DNA of 10,070 bases from Alphaproteobacteria bacterium (GTDB lineage: Bacteria > Pseudomonadota > Alphaproteobacteria > Rhodobacterales > Rhodobacteraceae), in contig JAADIC010000246.1 of assembly GCA_013151535.1 (NCBI GenBank), positions 6,603 through 16,672 of the forward strand, given 5' to 3'. The position numbers were made by a program, and so were the translations under genes. Positions within the stretch are counted from its first letter, which is position 1, and every line of letters starts with the position of its first letter. Of the stretch, positions 1 to 6,821 are shown one piece after another. The notes under the pieces are model-generated. The model made no database searches. It saw only the letters and a program-made list of their open reading frames with translations, and was not told the origin of the DNA.

Positions 1-767
1 CCGCGTGACAGGTAGAAATCGCGCAGCACCTGTTTGTCAAACTCGATCCGGTCGGCAATGAACGTATCGCGCTTGATTAATGCCCGCAGGATACCTGCCT
101 GTTTGGTAGACAGAATGCGCCGCAGGCGACGGTCGGAAAAATTGCGGTTGCCAACAAAGCTGAGCCGCTGGATTTCAACCACTTTGCCCTCGAACACCTC
201 GAACACCAGATCGACGCGGTTGTCGCTGCGTCGGATGATTTTCGGGCGCACCTCGGCGTTAAAACGGCCTGACTGGCGATATGCCTCGACGATCTCGGCG
301 GCATCGGCCTCGGCCTGGGCCGGGCTATAGGTGCGGCGTGGCTGCGAGGTGATGACCTGGATCAGTCTTTCGTCCTTGATCCTTTTATTGCGCTCAAAGT
401 TGATGCGGTTGATGGTCGGGAATTCGCGCACCACGATCACAAGGCGATTGCCGCGCGGCGTCACCGAAACCTCTTCAAACAGGCCCGAGGCCTTCAGGTT
501 TTGAAACGCCGCATTGATCTGGCCCGGCGTGACCAGCTTGCCCGGCAGGATATTGGCGAAATTCCGAATGGTGGAGCTTTCAATCCGCTGGTTACCGCGC
601 ACCACGATCTGGCTGAACTTCAGGCTCGTGGTTTTTGGCGCGGTATTGGGCGGTGGTGTCGTTTGTGCCAAAACAATCACCGGCGCAATTACCGTGAATA
701 GTCCGCTCAACATCGCCAGCAGCAGCGCAAAGCCCCAGGCTTTGCTTTTCAATACATGCATCGTCAT
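1..767 (-). CDS. bamA: Outer membrane protein assembly factor BamA, N-terminal part (runs off the window)
   Basis: BamA is the central Omp85-family subunit of the BAM complex, which folds beta-barrel proteins into the outer membrane. The window holds the first 255 codons; the rest lies beyond base 1. Seen: a signal peptide (basic start, hydrophobic stretch at about residues 12-34, likely cleavage in VLA-QT near residue 35), a Pro/Thr-rich linker, then POTRA repeats at about 51-117, 118-195 and 196 onward. The repeats show the usual pattern of a strand followed by a helix and GLFxxV/GRFxAxV turns (GLFEEV at 95-100, GRFNAEV at 167-173), and VGNRNFSD at 205-212 opens POTRA3. The barrel is not visible. 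I chose ATG at 767, preceded by GGAA; an in-frame ATG at 761 is the alternative. The gene is the last of the pyrH-rseP block but is separated from rseP by a small gene and hairpins, and has its own promoter candidate. Confidence 0.95.
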   Translation of the reverse strand, partial: MTMHVLKSKAWGFALLLAMLSGLFTVIAPVIVLAQTTPPPNTAPKTTSLKFSQIVVRGNQRIESSTIRNFANILPGKLVTPGQINAAFQNLKASGLFEEVSVTPRGNRLVIVVREFPTINRINFERNKRIKDERLIQVITSQPRRTYSPAQAEADAAEIVEAYRQSGRFNAEVRPKIIRRSDNRVDLVFEVFEGKVVEIQRLSFVGNRNFSDRRLRRILSTKQAGILRALIKRDTFIADRIEFDKQVLRDFYLSR

Positions 768-831
768 TATCCAGTTCCAACCGCTCGAGGTTTTGGCCCC
801 CACTCCCACACGGTGCGGACTCGTTCCTGTC

Positions 832-860
832 TGAATAGGTGGATTCCCTGCCCTTGTCAA
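832..860 (-). promoter_or_regulatory. Candidate sigma70 promoter for bamA
   Basis: On the minus strand a perfect TTGACA (860-855) is followed after 17 bases by TATTCA (837-832), which matches the -10 consensus only in its first half. The spacing is ideal and the predicted start would leave a leader of about 60 bases before bamA. It would let bamA be transcribed independently of rseP. Based on consensus matching only. Confidence 0.45.
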
Positions 861-936
861 AACGACAAGCACAAAAACGGCCACTGATTCCGCCCAGCAG
901 CCGCAATAAATTACATTATGTGGTTTTTTGGCCAAA

Positions 937-957
937 CCGGGCCGCCAGATTGCCCGG
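937..957 (-). terminator. Short GC hairpin just after the small membrane protein gene
   Basis: CCGGGC (957-952 read on minus) and GCCCGG (942-937) form a perfect 6-bp stem with a 9-base loop, beginning two bases past the stop codon of the small gene. It is followed by TTT and then GGCC, so the U-tract is minimal. It could be a weak intrinsic terminator or an mRNA 3'-end stabiliser. Confidence 0.4.
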
Positions 958-959
958 AT

Positions 960-1139
960 TTACAGAAATATCGAGGCGTTCACCGGCTGACTTTCAACAA
1001 AGGTCGAATTGGCGTATTCGACGCCAACCCAGCCAACCGCCGCCAGGGCCGCGATGATGAAAAGGACCGATAACAGACGGTCATTGTTGACTTCAAACAA
1101 AAGCCCCAGTCCCTTATATCCTGTCATCATATTTTGCAT
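960..1139 (-). CDS. Small single-span membrane protein, 59 aa, unknown function
   Basis: A complete short reading frame: ATG at 1139, TAA at 962-960. I do not recognise a family. The predicted protein has a short N-terminal region (begins MQNMMTGYKGLGLLFEV), a polar NNDR at 18-21, one hydrophobic segment at about residues 22-43 (LLSVLFIIAALAAVGWVGV), and a short C-terminal tail ending NASIFL. The layout suggests an inner-membrane protein with one transmembrane helix. A good Shine-Dalgarno match (GAGG-CAGG, about 8-14 bases upstream) supports translation; ATG codons at residues 4 and 5 are alternative starts. It lies between rseP and bamA, same strand, with a hairpin on each side. It could be an assistant to its envelope-biogenesis neighbours or an unrelated resident; the sequence does not decide. 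Membrane topology is inferred from hydrophobicity by eye. Confidence 0.6.
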   Translation of the reverse strand: MQNMMTGYKGLGLLFEVNNDRLLSVLFIIAALAAVGWVGVEYANSTFVESQPVNASIFL

Positions 1140-1218
1140 AATGAAACCTGCCTCATCTGGTTTTGTTATGCTTTGTTTTGGCCCCCGATTGTGGCGTCAC
1201 TATGACCGAACAATGAAA

Positions 1219-1247
1219 ATTGTTGGGTCTACCTGGAGCGAAACCAA
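1219..1247 (-). promoter_or_regulatory. Possible weak promoter for the small membrane protein
   Basis: Minus strand TTGGTT (1247-1242), 17 bases, then AACAAT (1224-1219). The -35 matches three of six and the -10 four of six consensus bases. The -10 half lies in a perfect 6-bp inverted repeat, AACAAT-GAAA-ATTGTT (1209-1224 on plus), which might be an operator. Weak evidence, based only on consensus and position downstream of the rseP hairpin. Confidence 0.22.
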
Positions 1248-1264
1248 TCTAAATGGATTCGGGT

Positions 1265-1326
1265 ATTCAGCCTCCGGCCCGAGGCAGCGTTTGTTTTTCC
1301 AAACGCGTTCGGGCCGGAGGCTGAAT
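1265..1326 (-). terminator. Long compound hairpin after rseP
   Basis: An 18-bp perfect inverted repeat (1265-1282 with 1309-1326, core AGCCTCCGGCCCGA) encloses a second 7-bp stem (GCGTTTG 1287-1293 with CAAACGC 1300-1306), with small unpaired bulges between. It starts 20 bases past the rseP stop codon. There is no U-tract on either strand, so it is not a textbook intrinsic terminator, but the position suggests termination, attenuation or 3'-end protection for the pyrH-rseP message. A 14-bp perfect palindrome, AATTCAATTGAATT (1324-1337), abuts and overlaps its rseP-proximal end. Confidence 0.6.
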
Positions 1327-1346
1327 TCAATTGAATTGGATTTGCT

Positions 1347-2684
1347 TTAACAAAGGAAATCGTTGGTCAGCGCGAAGATCATGAAACCGATGATGATGAA
1401 CAGACCGGTGGACATCAGGATATTCATCACCCGCTCGTTCGGTTTGCGCCGGGTCACCGCCTCGTAGGCGAAAAACACCAGATGACCGCCATCCAGAACC
1501 GGAATCGGGAAAAGATTGATAAGGCCAACACCGACCGAAATCAGCGCAATGATCCAGACGAAATCATCCAGCCCCTGTGACGCCGCGTCGCCCGCCGCAT
1601 CCGCCATACCGACCGGCCCCTGCATGTTGCACGGGCTGATTTTGCCAGTGGCGATATTGTAAAGCGCGTTCAGCGACAAATCGATCAAACGCCATGTCTG
1701 AATGGAGCCGATCTTGACCGCCTCAAAAAGCCCGACCGAGCGGGTTTGCTGCTCAAAGAACAGGCTGCCGGTGATGCCGATCAGCGCGCGTTGCACATAT
1801 TCGCCGTCACCATTGGGCAGATCGACCATTTTGGCCGCCAGTGTGAACTCAAGTATCTCGCCGCCGCGCCAGACTTTCAGAACCATGTCCTTGCCACCCG
1901 AGGCCCCGACAATGTCCTGCAATTCGTTGAACGCGATGATATCGCGCCCGTCTACGGACAAGATTAGATCACCAACCTCAAGCCCGGCATTGATCGCCGC
2001 CGAACGGGGCGAGACGCTCTGGATCAGGGGCAATAACGGGAACGGGCCGGTCACGCCAATAACATCGTCACCGCGCTTCACCTGATAAATCTGCGGTCTC
2101 GTCGGGTCAGACTGGGCCCGGGCATAATTCCCCAGATCGGCAACCGTTGGTGTTTCAACCCCGTTGACCGACAGGATCACATCACCCTGGCGCATCTCGT
2201 TCACCATGTCCGGCAGGGGTTTCAGGGATTTAACGATCGGCTGATCGGTTGAAAGACCGGTCGTCAGCAGCAGAACCGTAAAAATCGCAATCGCAAGGAT
2301 GAAATTCGCCACCGGCCCGGCAACGATGGTCAGGGCCTTCTTGTAAAGTTTCGCGCCGTGAAACGAGCGCGATCGGGTATCGGCATCCATCGCCGCCATC
2401 GCCTCGGGATCATTGCGGCTCGACGCATCGGCATCGCCCAGAAATTTGACATAGCCACCAACCGGCACAGCGGCCAATTGCCAGCGCGTGCCGTGTTTGT
2501 CGACGCGCGAATAAAGCACCGGGCCAAAACCAAGCGAGAACACCTCGGCATGGATACCTGACCAGCGCCCGACGATATAATGGCCGTATTCATGCACCGA
2601 AATGATGACGCTCAGAACCGCGATAAAGGCAATTGCCTTGAACAGGAAGCCGCCGAAAAACGGAATTGACGTGATTAGTTCCAA
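1347..2684 (-). CDS. rseP: RIP metalloprotease RseP (site-2 protease)
   Basis: Intramembrane zinc protease of the S2P/M50 family; in E. coli it cleaves the anti-sigma factor RseA and remnant signal peptides. Residues here are counted from the chosen start. The zinc motif HEYGH is at 31-35 in the first membrane segment. A second segment lies at about 120-143, two PDZ domains at about 147-213 and 222-292 (GDVILSVNG and GDLILSVDG), and NLFPIPVLDGG with the third zinc ligand Asp near 398. A final hydrophobic segment ends NDFLC. The length of 445 aa is normal for the family. I start at TTG 2684 because GAGGG lies just upstream and the resulting MELITSIP fits the short cytoplasmic lead typical of the family. 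A TTG at 2714 is also in frame, would give 455 aa and overlap dxr, and has a poor ribosome site. Last member of the tightly packed operon; a large hairpin follows. Confidence 0.95.
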   Translation of the reverse strand: MELITSIPFFGGFLFKAIAFIAVLSVIISVHEYGHYIVGRWSGIHAEVFSLGFGPVLYSRVDKHGTRWQLAAVPVGGYVKFLGDADASSRNDPEAMAAMDADTRSRSFHGAKLYKKALTIVAGPVANFILAIAIFTVLLLTTGLSTDQPIVKSLKPLPDMVNEMRQGDVILSVNGVETPTVADLGNYARAQSDPTRPQIYQVKRGDDVIGVTGPFPLLPLIQSVSPRSAAINAGLEVGDLILSVDGRDIIAFNELQDIVGASGGKDMVLKVWRGGEILEFTLAAKMVDLPNGDGEYVQRALIGITGSLFFEQQTRSVGLFEAVKIGSIQTWRLIDLSLNALYNIATGKISPCNMQGPVGMADAAGDAASQGLDDFVWIIALISVGVGLINLFPIPVLDGGHLVFFAYEAVTRRKPNERVMNILMSTGLFIIIGFMIFALTNDFLC

Positions 2685-2688
2685 GATA

Positions 2689-2693
2689 CCCTC
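2689..2693 (-). promoter_or_regulatory. Ribosome binding site that sets the rseP start
   Basis: GAGGG on the minus strand overlaps the dxr stop codon (TGA 2694-2692) and lies 4 bases before the TTG at 2684. It favours that TTG over the upstream TTG at 2714, and implies that ribosomes finishing dxr are placed to start rseP. Confidence 0.55.
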
Positions 2694-3873
2694 AAGATGC
2701 CCGTTGCAAGGCAATAGCTTCGTTTGTTTTCAGACGCGCCAACTTGTCAGCCGCCAGCACGTTATCCAAATCAATTGTGTCTGTTTTAAGGTCGCCCGCC
2801 CGCGTCGCAGTTTCAAGGGCGGCCTCCACATAATTTGCCATATCCAGAAAGCCGATCCTGCGCGCCATGAACGCGTGATAGGCGGTTTCCTTGGCTGCAT
2901 TGAGCACCGCCCCGGCCAGCCCGCCCAGTGCCATAACCTCGCGCGCCAGACGCAGGGCCGGAAAGCGCACCTCGTCCGGCGCTTCAAAATCAAGGCGTGA
3001 CATCCGGGCCAGATCCAGCGGTTCCACCGGCAATTCGCGCCGCTCGGGCCAGTTCAGCGCGTAACCGATGGCAAAGCGCATATCCGGCGTGCCCATATGG
3101 GCCAGCAACGAGCCGTCGATGAAACCAACCAGCGAGTGGATGATGGACTGCGGGTGGATAATCACCTCGATCACCTCGGGTGCAACACCATAAAACTCTT
3201 TCGCTTCAATCATTTCCAGCGCTTTGTTAAACATAGATGCACTATCGACCGAGATCATATCCCCCATGTCCCAATTGGGATGCGCCAGAGCCTGCTCCGG
3301 TGTCGCTGCCGCCAGTTGTTCAACGCTCCAGTCGCGGAAAGGTCCACCCGACGCCGTCAGGATCATACGGTTGACGCGGCTGATATCTTCATGGCCAAGG
3401 GCTTGAAATATCGCCGAATGTTCGCTGTCCACCGGCAGGATTGTCGCCCCGTGCTGTTTCGCGGTGGCCAGCATCAACGGCCCCGCCGCCACCAGACTTT
3501 CCTTATTGGCCAGCGCCAGAATATTGCCATGCTCAAGCGCGATCAGCCCGGGTTCCAGCCCTGCGCAACCGCCAATGGCCGACATTGTCCAATCGGTTGG
3601 CATGGCCGCCGCTTCGGCAATTGCAGCCGCACCCGCCATCGCGATTATATCGGTTCTTTCAAGGGCTTGGCGCAGTTTGCTAAAGCAATCTTCATGGGCA
3701 GTAACCACCACTTCAGCCCGCAATTCCCGCGCCTGCTGCGCCAGCAAGGCCACATTGCGCCCACCGCTAAGCGCCACAACATCAAACGCCTCTGCCCCGC
3801 CCTGACGGCGCAACAGATCAACCGTATTGCAGCCAATCGAGCCGGTTGAACCAAAGATCGAAACCCGGCGCAT
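2692..3873 (-). CDS. dxr: 1-deoxy-D-xylulose 5-phosphate reductoisomerase
   Basis: Dxr (IspC) converts DXP to 2-C-methyl-D-erythritol 4-phosphate with NADPH, the first committed step of the MEP isoprenoid pathway, in the cytoplasm. Seen: the dinucleotide motif GSTGSIG at 8-14, LANKESLVAAG at 121-131, the metal site PVDSEHS with Asp149 and Glu151, TASGG with Ser175, HPNW with His198, then Ser211, Asn216, Lys217 and Glu220 in SVDSASMFNKALE, and HPQSIIHS at 240-247. The length of 393 aa is close to the family norm, and no catalytic residue is missing. One oddity is the stretch after HPNW, which reads DMGDMIS where many Dxr proteins carry basic residues (E. coli: SMGRKIS). ATG at 3873 lies one base past the cdsA stop, so translation is probably coupled. 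The product feeds IPP to uppS and DMAPP to the divergent miaA. Confidence 0.97.
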   Translation of the reverse strand: MRRVSIFGSTGSIGCNTVDLLRRQGGAEAFDVVALSGGRNVALLAQQARELRAEVVVTAHEDCFSKLRQALERTDIIAMAGAAAIAEAAAMPTDWTMSAIGGCAGLEPGLIALEHGNILALANKESLVAAGPLMLATAKQHGATILPVDSEHSAIFQALGHEDISRVNRMILTASGGPFRDWSVEQLAAATPEQALAHPNWDMGDMISVDSASMFNKALEMIEAKEFYGVAPEVIEVIIHPQSIIHSLVGFIDGSLLAHMGTPDMRFAIGYALNWPERRELPVEPLDLARMSRLDFEAPDEVRFPALRLAREVMALGGLAGAVLNAAKETAYHAFMARRIGFLDMANYVEAALETATRAGDLKTDTIDLDNVLAADKLARLKTNEAIALQRAS

Positions 3874-3874
3874 A

Positions 3875-4663
3875 TCAAAATCCGCCCAGTTTCGGCAGGC
3901 CCGTCAAATTTGTGATCACAAACAAAAACAGGGCCGCCCCGATCAACGCATCGAACCGATCCAGAAAGCCGCCATGGCCGGGAATAAGGTTCGAGCTGTC
4001 CTTGATCGCCGCCGCCCGCTTGATGGCGCTTTCAACAATATCACCGATCTGTGCGGCAATGGCGGTCAGGACGCTGAACAGCACCAAAAACCCCTCGGCC
4101 CCGGCGAATATCACGAAATACAGCCCGACAAGGGCTGCCAATATCCAGCCGCCCATGGTGCCCGACCAGGTTTTCTTGGGGCTTATCTTTGGCAATATCT
4201 TCGGCCCGCCCAATATGCGGCCAAAGAAATAGCCGCCCACATCGGATGCGATGACCACCGCCACCAGCCAGATCACCCAGCCAAGGCCAGATTGCTGGCG
4301 CAGCCAGAACATTTCGGCCACAGCAAACAGCAAAGCCAGCCCGTAAACCAGAAACACACCCCTGCCCTTGGCGATCATCACCAACCCCAGAACCGGGGCC
4401 AGCCCCAACGCCGCCAGCGACACAAGTTCGGTATTATAACCAACCCGCAGCGCCGCAGCGCCACCGATCAGGCCCAGAATAACGGTTTTTTGCGCCGCAA
4501 GCGCAGGCGCAAGCATGCGCGCCAGCTCCCAGATCATCACACCACCGGCGACGGATAACAGCGCCAGAAACACCCAGCCGCCCAGCCAGATCGCGCCGAC
4601 ACCGAGCACGATCATCACAATCGCCGAAATCAGGCGCGGGCGCAGATCGTCAAAGCTGCTCAT
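3875..4663 (-). CDS. cdsA: Phosphatidate cytidylyltransferase (CDP-diglyceride synthase)
   Basis: CdsA is an inner-membrane enzyme that makes CDP-diacylglycerol from phosphatidate and CTP, the branch point for all phospholipids. The protein (262 aa) is a chain of hydrophobic segments beginning with a typical RPRLISA start and a first span at about 12-30. The family signature lies at 212-238: SAIKR, then KD, then IPGHGGFLDRFD, with the conserved Lys-Asp and Asp residues that bind metal and nucleotide. A conserved SPKKTWSG segment precedes GGW in the middle. The length is near the E. coli norm of about 285, slightly short at the N-terminus. Start ATG 4663 overlaps the uppS stop as ATGA, and the stop is one base from dxr, so the three are translationally linked. 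Confidence 0.96.
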   Translation of the reverse strand: MSSFDDLRPRLISAIVMIVLGVGAIWLGGWVFLALLSVAGGVMIWELARMLAPALAAQKTVILGLIGGAAALRVGYNTELVSLAALGLAPVLGLVMIAKGRGVFLVYGLALLFAVAEMFWLRQQSGLGWVIWLVAVVIASDVGGYFFGRILGGPKILPKISPKKTWSGTMGGWILAALVGLYFVIFAGAEGFLVLFSVLTAIAAQIGDIVESAIKRAAAIKDSSNLIPGHGGFLDRFDALIGAALFLFVITNLTGLPKLGGF

Positions 4664-5385
4664 GCAGAGGCGGCACCAAAACGCCGCTCACGACCGGAAA
4701 ATCCGCTGACGATCCGCTCAAATTCTGCGGCTGAAAAATCCGGCCACAGGGTATCGACGAAAGCATATTCCGCATAGGCCGATTGCCACAGCAGAAAGTT
4801 CGAAATCCGCTGCTCGCCCGAGGTGCGAATGACTAGATCAGGATCCGGCAGATAGCGGGTATCAAGGTAATAGCCGATGCTGTCCTCGGAGATATCTTCA
4901 GGCGCGACACGGCCTTCGGCGGCGTCTTCCGTCAGGGTGCGAATGGCGCGGGTCAGCTCGTCACGCCCGCCGTAATTCAGCGCAATCGTCAGGTTCAGAT
5001 GCTCATTGCCAGCGGTCTTTTCCTCGAGCGAGGCCATCAGATCAATCAGCTTGCCATCAAGGCGCGTGCGATCGCCGATAAAGCGCACCCGCACCCGATT
5101 CTCGTGCAATTTGTTGGCCTCTTTCAGGATATAGCGGCGAAACAGGCTCATCAATCCGGCCACTTCGGCTTCGGCGCGTTTCCAGTTTTCCGTCGAAAAA
5201 GCGTAGAGTGTCAGGTACTTAACCCCGATATCCGGGCACAGATCGACAATCTCGCGCACGCGCGACGCCCCCTTGCGATGCCCGACAAGGCGCGGTAGGC
5301 CACGGCGCGTGGCCCAGCGACCGTTACCATCCATGATAACGGCCACATGTTCGATTTTGCGTATGGGTTCGGTCTTGCCCGTCAC
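4660..5385 (-). CDS. uppS: Undecaprenyl diphosphate synthase (cis-prenyltransferase)
   Basis: UppS extends farnesyl diphosphate with eight IPP units to undecaprenyl diphosphate, the lipid carrier for peptidoglycan and other surface polymers. Seen: HVAVIMDGNGRW at 13-24 with catalytic Asp19, RKGA at 37-40, YAFSTENWKR at 61-70, LNYGGRDEL at 136-144, and the IPP-binding RTSGEQRISNFLLWQ at 187-201 with Arg187, Arg193 and the later Glu206. The length of 241 aa is typical. The start is GTG at 5385 with AGAGGG about 6 bases upstream; no better ATG is in frame before the catalytic motif. It lies 36 bases after frr and overlaps cdsA by four. Its substrate IPP comes from the pathway that includes dxr, two genes downstream. 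Confidence 0.97.
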   Translation of the reverse strand: MTGKTEPIRKIEHVAVIMDGNGRWATRRGLPRLVGHRKGASRVREIVDLCPDIGVKYLTLYAFSTENWKRAEAEVAGLMSLFRRYILKEANKLHENRVRVRFIGDRTRLDGKLIDLMASLEEKTAGNEHLNLTIALNYGGRDELTRAIRTLTEDAAEGRVAPEDISEDSIGYYLDTRYLPDPDLVIRTSGEQRISNFLLWQSAYAEYAFVDTLWPDFSAAEFERIVSGFSGRERRFGAASA

Positions 5386-5421
5386 CTGATCCCTCTTTTC
5401 ATTGTACCCGTTTTCACGGTT

Positions 5422-5982
5422 TTACACCCGCATGATGTCTTCTTGCTTGGTCTCAAGGCTCTTGTCGATCTCAACGATGGCTTTGTCGGTCAGATCCTGA
5501 ATTTCATCGCCCCACAGCTTCTGGTCATCCTCTGACATACTGTCCTTGGCCTTCTTGATCTGGTCCATACCGTCGCGGCGCACATTGCGCACGGCGATGC
5601 GGGCATGTTCGGCGTATTGCCCCGCGACCTTGCTCAGATCACGGCGGCGTTCTTCGTTCAACTCGGGGATCGGCAGGCGCAAAATCGTGCCATCCATCAC
5701 CGGATTAAGCCCAAGGCCTGAATTGCGGATCGCTTTATCGACCGCCGCAACCAGCGTTTTATCCCAGACATTGACCGTGACCATGCGAGATTCCGGCACA
5801 TTCACCGTGCCGCATTGGTTCAGCGGTGTCAGCGCGCCATAAGCATCCACCATGATCGTATCCAGCATCGAGGCCGAGGCCCGCCCAGTGCGCAGGCTTG
5901 AAAACTCGGTTTTCAGCGCGCCCAATGCCCCGTCCATCCGGCGTTCAAGATCATCAAGGTCGATTTCGATTTCGTCAGACAT
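5422..5982 (-). CDS. frr: Ribosome recycling factor
   Basis: Frr, with EF-G, splits post-termination ribosomes so they can be reused. The 186-aa length matches the family almost exactly (E. coli 185). Seen: the helical domain I with SSLRTGRAS at 28-36, the domain II strand segment with NVPESRMVTVNVWDK at 61-75, IRLP-like ILRLPIPELNEERRRDL at 100-116, and the long C-terminal helix with VRNVRRDG at 131-138, which carries the conserved Arg132. Start ATG 5982 has AAGG about 8 bases upstream. It lies 60 bases downstream of pyrH, a gap that contains a CtrA-like sequence, and 36 bases upstream of uppS. Pairing with pyrH is near universal in bacteria. Confidence 0.97.
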   Translation of the reverse strand: MSDEIEIDLDDLERRMDGALGALKTEFSSLRTGRASASMLDTIMVDAYGALTPLNQCGTVNVPESRMVTVNVWDKTLVAAVDKAIRNSGLGLNPVMDGTILRLPIPELNEERRRDLSKVAGQYAEHARIAVRNVRRDGMDQIKKAKDSMSEDDQKLWGDEIQDLTDKAIVEIDKSLETKQEDIMRV

Positions 5983-6022
5983 ATTTAGGGCCTTTATGGA
6001 TATTCGGAATAGTTGGTATTGC

Positions 6023-6037
6023 TTAACGCTCTTTTAA
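6023..6037. promoter_or_regulatory. CtrA-type binding sequence TTAA-N7-TTAA between pyrH and frr
   Basis: TTAA at 6023-6026 and TTAA at 6034-6037 are separated by exactly seven bases, and the plus-strand copy continues with C, as in the Caulobacter CtrA consensus TTAA-N7-TTAAC. It lies in the 60-base gap upstream of frr. CtrA is present in most Rhodobacterales. No promoter could be seen clearly beside it, so whether the site is used is unknown. Confidence 0.35.
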
Positions 6038-6042
6038 CCTGA

Positions 6043-6777
6043 CTAGCCGACCTGTGTAAACGTACCTTCCCCGCGCAAGACCCCGACAAGCCCACCCGGC
6101 GCATCAAGCGAGAACACGATGATCGGCAGGTCATTGTCGCGCGCCAGCGCAATGGCGCTTGCATCCATGACTTTCAGGTTCTTTTGCAGAACTTCGTCAT
6201 AGCTGACCCGATCATAGCGCACGGCGTCGGCGAATTTATTCGGGTCTTTGTCGTAAATCCCGTCGACCTGCGTGCCTTTCAGGATCACCTCGCAGCTCAT
6301 CTCGTTGGCGCGCAGGGTGGCTGCGGTGTCGGTGGTGAAATAGGGGTTGCCGGTTCCGGCAGCAAAAATACAGACCCGCGCCTTTTCCAAGTGGCGCACG
6401 GCGCGGCGGCGAATGTATGGCTCGCACACCTGATCCATCGGAATGGCGGAAATAACCCGGGTGAACACGCCAAGGGATTCCAGCGCCCCCTGCATGGCCA
6501 GGGCGTTCATCACCGTCGCCAGCATGCCCATATAATCGGCGGTGGTGCGCTCCATGCCCTGTGCTGAGCCTTGCAAGCCGCGAAATATGTTGCCACCACC
6601 GATGACCATGCAAATCTCGACACCCAGATCGTGAACCTCTTTGATCTGGGCCGCAACGCGTTCGACCGTGGGCGGATGCAGGCCGAACCCCTGATCGCCC
6701 ATCAACGCCTCGCCCGAAATTTTTATCAACACCCGATTATACTTGCACCCTTGTTTGTCTGGTGTTGTTTCGGTCAT
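6043..6777 (-). CDS. pyrH: Uridylate kinase (UMP kinase)
   Basis: PyrH phosphorylates UMP to UDP, feeding UTP and CTP pools; bacterial UMP kinases are hexamers of the amino-acid kinase fold, regulated by GTP and UTP. Seen: KISGEAL at 19-25 (phosphate binding), GGGNIFRG at 60-67, the UMP-contacting TGNPYFTTD at 142-150 ending in Asp150, and GTQVDGIYDKDP at 168-179 in the ATP-binding half. The length of 244 aa is typical. Start ATG 6777 has GGAGA about 9 bases upstream. First gene of the minus-strand block, divergent from miaA, with a promoter candidate in the gap. In many bacteria tsf precedes pyrH; here miaA occupies that side on the other strand. Confidence 0.98.
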   Translation of the reverse strand: MTETTPDKQGCKYNRVLIKISGEALMGDQGFGLHPPTVERVAAQIKEVHDLGVEICMVIGGGNIFRGLQGSAQGMERTTADYMGMLATVMNALAMQGALESLGVFTRVISAIPMDQVCEPYIRRRAVRHLEKARVCIFAAGTGNPYFTTDTAATLRANEMSCEVILKGTQVDGIYDKDPNKFADAVRYDRVSYDEVLQKNLKVMDASAIALARDNDLPIIVFSLDAPGGLVGVLRGEGTFTQVG

Positions 6778-6821
6778 TAAGAAGTCTCCACTTGCTTTTC
6801 ATAACTGCTGGCGCAAACTGT

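Noticed and set aside
768..830. GGAAC sequences upstream of bamA as possible sigma-E or EcfG promoter -35 elements
   Set aside because: No matching -10 (TCTGA or CGTT type) occurs at the required spacing. The TTGACA-based candidate is better.
842..888. GATTC sites (CcrM methylation type GANTC) in the bamA upstream region
   Set aside because: GANTC is expected about once per few hundred bases, so two sites here carry no weight.
1009..1350. A 113-codon plus-strand frame across the rseP-bamA gap
   Set aside because: It reads through both arms of the long hairpin and antisense to the small membrane protein, whose ribosome site and hydrophobic helix make it the better call.
3097..4558. Two plus-strand frames of about 250 codons opposite dxr and cdsA
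   Set aside because: Both are antisense to well-supported enzymes, have low-complexity Arg/Gln/His composition and show no recognisable motif.
5408..5419. CCGT-GAAA-ACGG mini-hairpin (minus strand) between frr and uppS
   Set aside because: A 4-bp stem with a GNRA-type loop is too small and has no T-run. The genes on both sides are clearly part of one unit.
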